This document shows positions 1-6,427 of a stretch of DNA of 7,879 bases, in pieces. Source of the DNA: an uncultured Pseudomonadota bacterium (GTDB lineage: Bacteria > Pseudomonadota > Gammaproteobacteria > Burkholderiales > SG8-39); the NCBI GenBank assembly GCA_903895005.1, contig CAITSH010000213.1, forward strand, positions 1 to 7,879, given 5' to 3'. Within the stretch, counting starts at the first letter, position 1; the number at the start of each line of letters is the position of its first letter. The position numbers and the translations under genes were made by a program. The notes beneath the pieces are model-generated. The model was given only the letters and a program-made list of their open reading frames with translations, made no database searches and was not told the DNA's origin.

Positions 1-1287
1 CTTGCCCGAAGTCTCGATAAAGCCGCCATTACCGCCCGTCACGCCGCCGCGCGCACTGATAGCACCATAGGCGCGAGTAGTGTCGTCCGCCCACACAATC
101 ACCTTGCCGCCATCGCCATTTTGCGTGGCATCGGCCCGCAACATGGCTTGGGAGCCGATAAAGGTGTGGGTGGCGTTCTGGATATCCGGATTGTTGCCCT
201 GATAATCCCCGCCGACGAGAATAGTGCCGCCACCGGTGGCGCCCAAGGCAACGATTGCACCGGTAATACCTACGTCGGTACCCAGCACCTGAACCGTTCC
301 GCCCTTGCCGGACAAGTTCGACGCGTCAAGTTTGCCCGCCACCTGCACGCTGCCGCCCTCGAGCACGATCTCCCCGCCGACCATCGCAAGACCGGTGGCG
401 CGGATGACGCCGCTGTTGTTGACCACGCGGTCCAGGGTGCCCCGCGCCTGTCCGGCGGTCAGCGCCACTTGCGTGCCGGTAATGCTGCCGGAGTTTTCTA
501 TCGTTGCTTTGAGCGCCGGGTCGACCACGCGCGCCCGGATCAGCCCGTCACTGGTGAGGTCAACGGCAACCGTGTCGCCCGCGGCCAGTGTGACCGTGGT
601 TGCAATGATGGTGCCGGCGTTCTGGATAGCGCTGCCGACAAGTGCAACGCTGCCGAGGGCGTTGATCAGGCCTTCGTTGCGGATGAGTCCCGTGCCCGGG
701 CCGGTGAAGCGATAGTTACCGGCCATGAAGTCGCTGTTGCTCAGGTTCATGGTGGTGGCCATCAGGCCGCCCACGTTCACCTCGGCGCCGCGCGCAAACA
801 GCATGCCGTTGGGGTTGGTGAAGAACACCTGGCCGTTGGCGTTAAGTTTGCCGTAGATCTGGCTAGCCTCATTGCCGACAATGCGGTTGAGCGCGACGGC
901 ACTCGAATTGGGCTGCACGAAATTGACGGTGGCTGCGGCGCCGATATTGAAGCTCTGCCAGTTGAGCGCGGCGCGCTGGCTCGCCTGTTGCACCGTCAGC
1001 ACATTGGCGGTCTGGCTGATGCTCGCGCTACCCGCGACCACGCTGCCGCCGGTGGGCAGTGCGTTTTTGTCAAGTGCATAAGACGGAATACCGATCACCG
1101 CCAGCGAGGCTGCGAGGACATTCAGTCCGATGGCACGAACACGAACACGAACACTAGCACCGCGCACCCCGCTCCTTGCACGACCCACGGTGCCACTGGT
1201 GCGCTTGCCGCGCCCGAGCGCAATCTCGGCCACGGCCACCCAGGTGTGGGTGATGTCGTTCCAGATCAGGCGGTAGACGCGGTTCAT
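1..1287 (-). CDS. TpsA-type filamentous haemagglutinin/adhesin, N-terminal part (3' end outside window)
   Basis: This is the secreted partner of a two-partner (type Vb) secretion system; 429 codons are visible and the frame is still open at the left edge. Residues 1-29 form an extended signal peptide region (starts MNRVYRLIWN, later VAVAEIALGRGKR). A basic stretch follows, then a hydrophobic core at about 53-67 and a likely cleavage site after SYA (69-71). The mature start matches the haemagglutination-activity/TPS domain: LNWQSFNIG, then VNFVQPN, FTNPNGMLFARGA and GGLMATT. Glycine-rich beta-helix repeats follow, ending at the edge in ARGG...GNGGFIETSGK, common in large FHA-like proteins. The ATG is 69 bases after the tpsB stop, so co-transcription is likely. 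Its AGGA sits directly against the ATG, so no well-spaced ribosome site is seen. Whether the full protein is an adhesin, haemolysin or contact-dependent toxin cannot be told from this half. Confidence 0.93.
   Translation of the reverse strand, partial: MNRVYRLIWNDITHTWVAVAEIALGRGKRTSGTVGRARSGVRGASVRVRVRAIGLNVLAASLAVIGIPSYALDKNALPTGGSVVAGSASISQTANVLTVQQASQRAALNWQSFNIGAAATVNFVQPNSSAVALNRIVGNEASQIYGKLNANGQVFFTNPNGMLFARGAEVNVGGLMATTMNLSNSDFMAGNYRFTGPGTGLIRNEGLINALGSVALVGSAIQNAGTIIATTVTLAAGDTVAVDLTSDGLIRARVVDPALKATIENSGSITGTQVALTAGQARGTLDRVVNNSGVIRATGLAMVGGEIVLEGGSVQVAGKLDASNLSGKGGTVQVLGTDVGITGAIVALGATGGGTILVGGDYQGNNPDIQNATHTFIGSQAMLRADATQNGDGGKVIVWADDTTRAYGAISARGGVTGGNGGFIETSGK
1135..1152 (-). 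repeat. Three perfect tandem copies of a hexanucleotide inside the tpsA signal peptide
   Basis: The plus strand reads ACGAAC three times without interruption (GTTCGT on the coding strand). It encodes Val-Arg three times at residues 46-51 of TpsA, between the ESPR and the hydrophobic core. A change in copy number would keep the reading frame but alter the length and positive charge of the n-region. Confidence 0.85.
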
Positions 1288-1356
1288 TCCTGCACGCTCA
1301 TCGACAATGACAGCGACGGAGGCGAAGACAATGGGGTGAGATGGCGCATGCGCGTA

Positions 1357-3066
1357 TCACCAACCGTAGCCGACGCTGAACCACATGCGCGGGCGGGCGT
1401 TGTCCGCAACGTTGGGCGCTTCCTGCCCCGCCCAGGCTACGATGGCGCTTGCATTCACGCCCTTGCCGATCAGCCAGTCAATGCTGACGCCGCTGTCTGT
1501 CATACGCTTGTCATTTTTGGTCGTGGCGGGCAGCGGGTCACGCGAGAGCTTGAGGCGACCGTAGTCGGCAAACGCCGACAACGCCACTTCAGGCAGCGCC
1601 TGCCATCGCAGCGCCAGCTTGGCCAACACACCACTGTCGCCGCTTGCCTCGCCATTGGCGTAACCGGGCATGATGGTGGGGCCGCCGAGCACGAGTTTTT
1701 CCGACGAATCAAGGTTCTTGCCAGAGGTCTGCCATTGCAGGTTACCCAGCAGGCTCCAGTCACGGTTGATGGTCTGCTGCCGTTGCGCGGTGAGGCTCAG
1801 CTTGTTGAAACGCCCCGCCGTGCCCAGTCCGCCAGGAGGGGCATCGGTCGCCGCGGCCGTGGGATCGAGCGTAAGCCGCGCGGTCCGCAGCGCAAGGTCG
1901 GCGCGCGATGAACCGCCCCCCATCCATTCGTCGACGGCATCGGCGCTCAGCGTTGCCGTGACGCCGTGGCTTTGCTTGGCGGTTTCGGTGCCGGCGGCGC
2001 GGAACCGGTCGAGCAGCTTGGCGCGATCGAGTTCAACCTGCATCTTGAGGTTGGCGGTGCGGCTGCGAATGAACGGATAGCCCGCGCCGATGCGCCACGA
2101 ATCGGCCTGGCCGTTGGCATTGAGCGCGGCGAAGGAACCGCCCAGGCTGTACTCGGCGCGCGAGGCCGCGGCAATCAGGCGCCAGCCCGCGCCACCGACC
2201 GGCAACTCGCCCCTGAGGTTGTAGCTGATCAGGTTGTTGGTGTCGGTGTTCATCACGCTGGCGGTGATACGTTCGCCAAGATGAAACGGGCTGTTGGCAT
2301 TGACGTTGAGACTCAGGCGCTTGCCGCCCGTGGAGGGCGAGCCGTGATCGTTGAATTCGATGCGCCCGGTGGTGACCTCATCGGGCTGCTGCGCCAGCAC
2401 AACGTCGGTGCTGCCCTCCTGCTGGCCGGCCTGCAGGTCGAGGCTTGCACGCGCACCGGCAACCTCGTTGATGAGCAGTATCTGGCGCTCGAGCACGGGC
2501 AGCGTCAAGGCCTTGCCCTTGGGGAGCCGGTCAAGATACGCAAAGAGGACCTCAGAGTTGACGCGGCTTTCGCCCTCGAGGCGGGCATCGCCGAGCGTGC
2601 CCTCGCTGATCGCGATCTCGATCGCACCATCCTTGATTTTTTGCGGCGGCAGGTAACCTTGCGCCAGGAAATAGCCGGCCGACTTGTACGCAGCTTCGAC
2701 CGCCTCGACCGCTTCGATAAGCTCACCAAAGGTCAGCGCGCGATTGGACCACGCGGCCACGACCGCACGCAGCCGCTCGGTCGAGATCGTGTTGTTGCCG
2801 GTGAAATCAAAATTGGTGACATTGACCCGTACATCGTTCGCGCCGGAGGCGGGAACGGATGCGCGCGGTGCGGCCGGGCTCTGGATGGGCGGCAGGTTGG
2901 TTTCGGGACGGCGCTCGGGCGCGGGACGCGTTTCCTGCAGGATGCGGCCCGCATCGGGCTGGGGAACCTGGGCGATTGAGAGGCCGGCGACGAACATTCC
3001 GACGAGGGCAAGCAGCCCCCGGCAAAGCGTGACTCCGTTTTTGTTCAACGGCATCGAAGGCGCCAC
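1357..3066 (-). CDS. TpsB outer-membrane transporter, FhaC/ShlB/HecB family
   Basis: This is a two-partner secretion pore of the Omp85 superfamily that exports the TpsA encoded next to it. From the GTG start it has 569 residues, a usual length for the family. A signal peptide (about 1-32, cleavage after SIA) is followed by a proline-rich linker (about 34-75). A POTRA_2 domain lies at about 79-157 (VNVTNFDFTGNNTIS, later AAYKSAGYFLAQGYLPPQ, IEIAISEGTLG). The rest is a 16-strand-type beta-barrel, with FNDHGSPSTGGKRL near its start, LGGP and GEASGDSG before the lid loop, FADYG near the end, and a terminal WFSVGYGW with an aromatic last residue. The lid-loop motif reads MPGY (466-469) where VRGY/VRAY is expected. 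Start choice: the GTG at 3066 has GGGAGAG just upstream. A TTG at 3111 (584 residues) and an ATG at 3054 (565 residues) are alternatives; only the TTG has even a weak purine-rich upstream site. Confidence 0.92.
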   Translation of the reverse strand: MAPSMPLNKNGVTLCRGLLALVGMFVAGLSIAQVPQPDAGRILQETRPAPERRPETNLPPIQSPAAPRASVPASGANDVRVNVTNFDFTGNNTISTERLRAVVAAWSNRALTFGELIEAVEAVEAAYKSAGYFLAQGYLPPQKIKDGAIEIAISEGTLGDARLEGESRVNSEVLFAYLDRLPKGKALTLPVLERQILLINEVAGARASLDLQAGQQEGSTDVVLAQQPDEVTTGRIEFNDHGSPSTGGKRLSLNVNANSPFHLGERITASVMNTDTNNLISYNLRGELPVGGAGWRLIAAASRAEYSLGGSFAALNANGQADSWRIGAGYPFIRSRTANLKMQVELDRAKLLDRFRAAGTETAKQSHGVTATLSADAVDEWMGGGSSRADLALRTARLTLDPTAAATDAPPGGLGTAGRFNKLSLTAQRQQTINRDWSLLGNLQWQTSGKNLDSSEKLVLGGPTIMPGYANGEASGDSGVLAKLALRWQALPEVALSAFADYGRLKLSRDPLPATTKNDKRMTDSGVSIDWLIGKGVNASAIVAWAGQEAPNVADNARPRMWFSVGYGW

Positions 3067-3069
3067 ACG

Positions 3070-3076
3070 CTCTCCC
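3070..3076 (-). promoter_or_regulatory. Ribosome binding site favouring the GTG start of tpsB
   Basis: The minus strand reads GGGAGAG followed by CGT and then GTG, giving the GGAG core a five-base spacing. The ATG twelve bases downstream would be 17 bases from the same core, which is too far. This supports the GTG over the ATG, but the TTG at 3111 cannot be excluded. Confidence 0.5.
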
Positions 3077-3193
3077 AAATCCAATTTCGATTTATCCCGC
3101 CAAGCTTTCAATCCGCCTCGTGGCCTTTAACGCAAAGCCTGTGTCCTGCGGTATTCAACTCGTGGCCGTTTTTTTGAGCCGGCTTCTCTCCGA

Positions 3194-3216
3194 TCTTGAA
3201 AAGAATAATATCAAGA
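3194..3216. repeat. Inverted repeat TCTTGA-N11-TCAAGA upstream of tpsB
   Basis: Two perfect six-base arms (3194-3199 and 3211-3216) flank an AT-rich spacer in the gene-free region before tpsB. The element lies just downstream of the candidate -10 at 3220-3225 and would cover the start of transcription, so an operator is possible. The arms are short and chance cannot be excluded. Confidence 0.35.
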
Positions 3217-3219
3217 AAA

Positions 3220-3248
3220 CATATAGTTAGACATTCGACCTAAGTCTA
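3220..3248 (-). promoter_or_regulatory. Candidate promoter of the tpsB-tpsA operon
   Basis: On the minus strand a -35-like TAGACT (3248-3243, four of six consensus bases) is followed by 17 bases and a -10-like TATATG (3225-3220, four of six). It lies in the most AT-rich part of the region upstream of tpsB, about 150 bases before the GTG. The matches are modest. A second -10-like TATTAT at 3210-3205 lacks a good -35. Confidence 0.3.
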
Positions 3249-3254
3249 GGTGGT

Positions 3255-3263
3255 GGGGGGGGG
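3255..3263. repeat. Homopolymer of nine G (nine C on the tpsB strand)
   Basis: Nine consecutive G lie in the tpsB upstream region, six bases beyond the candidate -35 element at 3243-3248. Runs of this length are prone to slippage during replication, so the tract could vary in length between cells. Sequencing can also miscount such runs. Confidence 0.8.
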
Positions 3264-3271
3264 CGGAGCTG

Positions 3272-3317
3272 TTTTAGGGCAATATCGCAGGTGGATCCGA
3301 TTGAGCGCCCCCTAAAA
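3272..3317. repeat. Inverted repeat TTTTAGGG-N30-CCCTAAAA
   Basis: Two perfect eight-base arms at 3272-3279 and 3310-3317 are separated by 30 bases. The element lies between the G9 tract and the AT-rich block that precedes the small plus-strand gene. It could be a split operator or a stem with a large loop. It lies outside any recognised gene. Confidence 0.45.
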
Positions 3318-3375
3318 AAGTCGGGCTCGGATGTGCCCCCGGTATCCATTTACTGCCGGATTGCGCGCGCGTCGT

Positions 3376-3440
3376 TCGAAAAATTTACCTAACCTATTAT
3401 TTTAATTAATAATTTAGCCGATTCGTCCATCATATTAAAT
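3376..3440 (+). promoter_or_regulatory. AT-rich block, probable promoter region of the TIGR02450-like gene
   Basis: This block is far more AT-rich than the rest of the window. It contains TATTAT (3395-3400, five of six -10 bases) and TATTAA (3433-3438), both in the plus direction, plus a TTAATTAA core that could act as an upstream element. No convincing -35 was found for either box. The remainder of the 405-base gap before it holds only the repeats and the promoter candidate listed separately; no gene was seen there. Confidence 0.3.
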
Positions 3441-3471
3441 GCTCCACGGCCTTTCCGCTAAGCTCCAGACC

Positions 3472-3696
3472 ATGACGAACCCACTGCATCCGAAAAAACT
3501 GCTGCTGACCAAATGGACGGCCGTGAAGCCGGTCGCGAAGGAAAAACATTTCCTCGTGACCAAGGTGATCGAGGCTGATCCGCCGGAAGGCGCGATCGAG
3601 TGGGTGGAGATCGAAGCGGCTTATTCGAGAAAAACACGCCGCATCGCCTGGCGCGAGTTGCGCGACAACGCAGTGTGGCGCCAAGGCTGGGTCTGA
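3472..3696 (+). CDS. Small TIGR02450-like conserved protein of unknown function
   Basis: A 74-residue basic, tryptophan-rich soluble protein with no signal peptide or membrane segment. It matches my recollection of the TIGR02450 family across its length: NPLHPKKLLLTKWTAVKP at the start, KEKHFLVTKV next, a variable acidic stretch (EADPPEGAIEWVEIEA), and the closing block RIAWRELRDNAVWRQGW. Family members are about this size and have no established function. The ATG at 3472 is preferred because the family begins close to the NPxxPKKLL block. An in-frame ATG at 3439 would add eleven unmatched residues and has no ribosome site, though the chosen start has only a weak one too. It stands alone, divergent from the tps operon and convergent with dedA, so context gives no functional clue. 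Confidence 0.85.
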   Translation: MTNPLHPKKLLLTKWTAVKPVAKEKHFLVTKVIEADPPEGAIEWVEIEAAYSRKTRRIAWRELRDNAVWRQGWV

Positions 3697-3732
3697 TTCT
3701 ATTGCCGCAGATTCAGGTGCCGCGGCGATTCT

Positions 3733-3769
3733 GCCTCAGGTCTTGAGCCTTAGGACCCAGGTCTCAGGC
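3733..3769. terminator. Imperfect hairpin between the convergent small gene and dedA
   Basis: The segment can fold with 3733-3743 pairing to 3759-3769 (one C-C mismatch, two G-T wobbles). The right arm contains the dedA stop codon (3764-3766). It could end transcription from both sides, but no clear T-run follows in the plus direction. The same bases can be read as two near-direct repeats starting CAGGTCT (3737-3751 and 3758-3772, 12 of 15 identical), so the hairpin reading is not certain. Confidence 0.35.
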
Positions 3770-4411
3770 CTTGCGCATTTTTTCGCGTGCAAAGGCGATG
3801 ACCAGCGGCAGCAAGGACAAGCCGATGATGCCGAAGATCACCGCAGTCAGGTTGTTGCGGATGAACGGCAGGTTGCCGAAAAACACGCCGGCGTAGACCA
3901 GCGACACCACCCACAACAGCGCGCCACCGACGTTGTAGGCGAGAAAGCGCGGATAGCTCATGCTGCCGATTCCCGCGACAAACGGCGCGAAGGTTCTAAT
4001 GAAGGGCAAAAAGCGCGCGATGACGATGGTCTTGCCACCGTGCTTTTCGTAGAACGCATGGGTGCGATCGAGCGCCTTGCGGTTGAACCAGCGCGAATCC
4101 TCCCAGTGAAACACCCGCGGCCCGAGATAGTTGCCGATGGCGTAATTGACACCGTCGCCAAGAATCGCCGCAACCACCAGCACCACCACGAGGGCATGCG
4201 GATTCATGTCAGAGGCCGCCCACAGCGCGCCTGCTACGAACAACAGAGAATCACCGGGCAAAAACGGCGCGACCACCAATCCGGTTTCACAAAAAATAAT
4301 CAGGAACAGGATGGCGTAAACCCAGGTGCCGTATTGCGCGAGCATGGCGGCAAGGTGTTTATCCAGGTGCAGCAGCAGATCCAGCAATTGCATCAGCAAG
4401 TCCATACCCAT
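3764..4411 (-). CDS. dedA: DedA family inner-membrane protein (VTT/SNARE-associated domain)
   Basis: A 215-residue polytopic membrane protein that reads closely like E. coli DedA along its whole length (for example [29 protein letters not shown] and [16 protein letters not shown]). Key family residues are present: E42, the PGD turn at 52-54, D86 in GDGVNY, and the arginines R133 and R139 in the second conserved half. Hydrophobic segments lie at about 30-48, 55-66, 73-92, 141-170 and 188-206, and the C-terminus is basic. DedA proteins support membrane lipid homeostasis, proton-motive force and recycling of polyprenyl-phosphate carriers; the substrate of this member is not shown by the sequence. 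The ATG at 4411 and the ATG two codons later are both possible. It is transcribed away from mutL. Confidence 0.94.
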   Translation of the reverse strand: MGMDLLMQLLDLLLHLDKHLAAMLAQYGTWVYAILFLIIFCETGLVVAPFLPGDSLLFVAGALWAASDMNPHALVVVLVVAAILGDGVNYAIGNYLGPRVFHWEDSRWFNRKALDRTHAFYEKHGGKTIVIARFLPFIRTFAPFVAGIGSMSYPRFLAYNVGGALLWVVSLVYAGVFFGNLPFIRNNLTAVIFGIIGLSLLPLVIAFAREKMRKA

Positions 4412-4458
4412 AGGTTTCGCGCCGCCCTTTTTTCGTTCGTGATCCGATCAAGGCGAGC

Positions 4459-4464
4459 ATTCTA
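4459..4464 (-). promoter_or_regulatory. Candidate -10 element for dedA
   Basis: The minus strand reads TAGAAT (five of six -10 bases), 48 bases before the dedA ATG and seven bases from the opposite-facing TATAAT of mutL. No good -35 was found at normal spacing, so this rests on the -10 and its position. Confidence 0.3.
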
Positions 4465-4486
4465 CCGACTGTATAATCGCGTCGGT
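4464..4486. repeat. Inverted repeat ACCGAC-N11-GTCGGT spanning the mutL -10 box
   Basis: Perfect six-base arms at 4464-4469 and 4481-4486 are centred on the TATAAT at 4472-4477, and the left arm touches the candidate dedA -10. A protein bound here would block or reshape both divergent promoters. No known operator was recognised. Confidence 0.45.
4472..4477 (+). promoter_or_regulatory. Consensus -10 element (TATAAT) for mutL
   Basis: A perfect TATAAT lies 54 bases upstream of the mutL ATG, in the 120-base gap between dedA and mutL. The -35 position holds no good match (around CAAGGC at 4449-4454), so it may depend on an activator or be weak. The position and consensus -10 make it the best promoter candidate in the window. 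Confidence 0.55.
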
Positions 4487-4531
4487 CTGCGAAATACCTG
4501 AAATTGGCGTGCAATCGCCTGAATTTACGCA

Positions 4532-6382
4532 ATGTCCCTTCCCAAACCGCCCATGGCCTCGATCAAGCTTCTCCCCGACACGCTCATCAGCCAGATCGCC
4601 GCCGGCGAGGTGGTGGAGCGCCCGGCCTCGGTGCTCAAGGAGTTGCTCGAGAACAGCCTCGATTCGGGCGCGACCGAAATCAGCGTGACCCTGCTGCAAG
4701 GCGGCGTGAAGGGTATCAAGGTCACCGACAACGGCGGCGGCATCCCCAAAGCCGACCTGCCGCTCGCACTCGCGCGCCACGCCACGAGCAAGATCGCCAG
4801 CCTCGATGACCTCGAGGGCGTGATGTCGCTCGGGTGTCGCGGCGAGGCGCTGGCGAGCATCGCCTCGGTCGCGCGCGTCTCGCTCGTGAGCCGCACCGGC
4901 GATGCCGCGCACGCGTGGTCCATTGCGGCGGCGGGCGGTCCGGCCGAGGCTTCACAGCCGGCGGCGCATCCGCCCGGCAGCAGCATCGACGTCGACGACC
5001 TTTACTTCAACACCCCGGCCCGGCGCAAATTCCTCAAGACGGAAGCGACCGAGTTCGCGCACTGCGAAGACCAGTTCAAGCGCGTCGCACTGTCGCGACC
5101 CGACGTCACGATGAGCCTCAAGCACAACGGGCGCGTGTCCTGGCATCTTGCCGCCGGCGATTCGGCGCGCCGCGTTGCCGCCCTATTGGGCGAAGAATTT
5201 GCCGCCGGCGCGCGCGCAGTCGAGGCCGAGGCTGGTGACCTGCGCGTGTCGGGCTTTGCCGGCTCTCCGGCGCAGGCGCGCGGCTCGCGCGACCACCAGT
5301 ATGTGTTCGTCAACGGCCGCTTCGTGCGCGACAAGTTGCTGGTCCACGCGCTGCGCGCCGCCTACCAGGACCAGATGCACGGCGACCGCCACCCGGCCTA
5401 CGTTATCTTCGTCGACATCGACCCGCACGGCGTTGATGTCAACGTGCATCCTGCCAAGACCGAGGTGCGTTTTCGCGACAGCCGCCCGGTCCATCAGTTT
5501 GTCTTTCACAGCGTCTCCCGCGCCCTCGCCGGCACGGCGGCCGAAACGCCTGCAGCAAATGTTGGGGTCGGCTTTGCCGCGCCGCCTGACGCAGCGCCTG
5601 AGAACACCGGGACCGGCGCATCGCCGGGAAACAGCACGCTTTCCGCGCCCTCGTGGGCGGGCACGCGCCCCCTGCCCTACATGATGCGTCCGCAGCAGGG
5701 CTCGCTTGCCGTGGCGCAACCGGCGGCCGCCTATGCCGCGATGTTTGCCGATGCGCGCAACGAGGCCAGCTCTGTCAACGCCCCTGCCGCAGACCTTGAG
5801 CAACCGCTCGGCTATGCAGTGGCCCAGTTGCACGGCATTTACATACTCGCGCAGAACAAGGCCGGGCTGGTGCTGGTGGACATGCATGCCGCGCACGAGC
5901 GCATCCTCTACGAAAAGCTCAAGCTCGCGCTCGACCTGCGCGAACTGTCGACACAAAAGCTGCTGATCCCGGTGACCTTCAACGCCGACCGGCTCGATGT
6001 CGCCACCGCCGAAGAACAAGGCGATACGCTGGCGAAACTCGGCTTTGACATCGCCCCGCTGTCGCCCACCGCGCTCGCCGTGCGCGCGGTGCCTGCGATG
6101 CTCACCTCGGCCGACATTCCGGAGCTCGCGCGCGCCCTGCTCAAGGACGTGCGCGAATACGGCGCCACACGCGTGCTTACTGAACGCCAGAACGAACTGC
6201 TGGGCACCCTCGCCTGTCATGGTGCGGTTCGCGCCAACCGCAGCCTCACCACCTCGGAGATGAACGCGCTGTTGCGCGAAATGGAACAGACCGAGCGCGC
6301 CGGCGAATGCAACCACGGCCGGCCGACCTGGTACCAGATGAGCCTTGCCGACCTCGACAAGCTGTTCATGCGCGGGCGTTGA
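4532..6382 (+). CDS. mutL: DNA mismatch repair protein MutL, endonuclease type
   Basis: A 616-residue MutL, normal length, that couples MutS mismatch recognition to strand removal. The N-terminal GHKL ATPase has QIAAGEVVERPASV (21-34), catalytic-type E37 and N41 in KELLENS, D66 in DNGGGI, HATSKI (83-88) and FNTPARRKFL. The motif GFRGEAL reads GCRGEAL (C102). A proline/alanine-rich linker lies at about 340-425. The C-terminal domain has DMHAAHERILYE (450-461), ACH (561-563), CNHGRP (593-598) and FMR (612-614), the metal-binding set of nuclease-active MutL/PMS2 proteins that E. coli MutL lacks. QKLLIP (475-480) resembles the sliding-clamp contact of MutL. No mutH is in the window, as expected for this type. 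Start: an internal ATG at codon 8 aligns better with the E. coli start; neither ATG has a clear ribosome site. Confidence 0.97.
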   Translation: MSLPKPPMASIKLLPDTLISQIAAGEVVERPASVLKELLENSLDSGATEISVTLLQGGVKGIKVTDNGGGIPKADLPLALARHATSKIASLDDLEGVMSLGCRGEALASIASVARVSLVSRTGDAAHAWSIAAAGGPAEASQPAAHPPGSSIDVDDLYFNTPARRKFLKTEATEFAHCEDQFKRVALSRPDVTMSLKHNGRVSWHLAAGDSARRVAALLGEEFAAGARAVEAEAGDLRVSGFAGSPAQARGSRDHQYVFVNGRFVRDKLLVHALRAAYQDQMHGDRHPAYVIFVDIDPHGVDVNVHPAKTEVRFRDSRPVHQFVFHSVSRALAGTAAETPAANVGVGFAAPPDAAPENTGTGASPGNSTLSAPSWAGTRPLPYMMRPQQGSLAVAQPAAAYAAMFADARNEASSVNAPAADLEQPLGYAVAQLHGIYILAQNKAGLVLVDMHAAHERILYEKLKLALDLRELSTQKLLIPVTFNADRLDVATAEEQGDTLAKLGFDIAPLSPTALAVRAVPAMLTSADIPELARALLKDVREYGATRVLTERQNELLGTLACHGAVRANRSLTTSEMNALLREMEQTERAGECNHGRPTWYQMSLADLDKLFMRGR

Positions 6383-6427
6383 GCACGCCCAAACGCATGC
6401 TTGAGGACCGCCCCCCACGCCTTGATG

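Noticed and set aside
121..1911. Plus-strand open frame of 596 codons
   Set aside because: It lies antisense to tpsA and tpsB, crosses their junction, and its translation has low-complexity, His/Arg/Gly-rich composition with no recognisable domain. The minus-strand genes have clear family motifs.
1966..2979. Plus-strand open frame of 337 codons
   Set aside because: It is fully antisense to the tpsB coding region and shows no recognisable motif; long antisense frames are expected in GC-rich genes.
3360..3372. Alternating GC run (GCGCGCGC) before the AT-rich block
   Set aside because: It is too short to call a repeat in such a GC-rich sequence; probably chance.
3439..3471. Upstream ATG as the start of the TIGR02450-like protein
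   Set aside because: The eleven extra residues lie outside the family pattern, and the ATG sits inside a -10-like AT-rich sequence without a ribosome site.
3067..3471. Possible RNA gene, transposon end or CRISPR repeat in the long gene-free gap
   Set aside because: There is no tRNA-like fold, no repeated unit with regular spacers, and no terminal inverted repeat with target duplication. Only the isolated dyads, the G9 tract and AT-rich promoter-like bases are supported.
5183..6418. Minus-strand open frame of 411 codons
   Set aside because: It is antisense to mutL, whose motifs are unambiguous along the whole stretch, and its own translation resembles no family I know.
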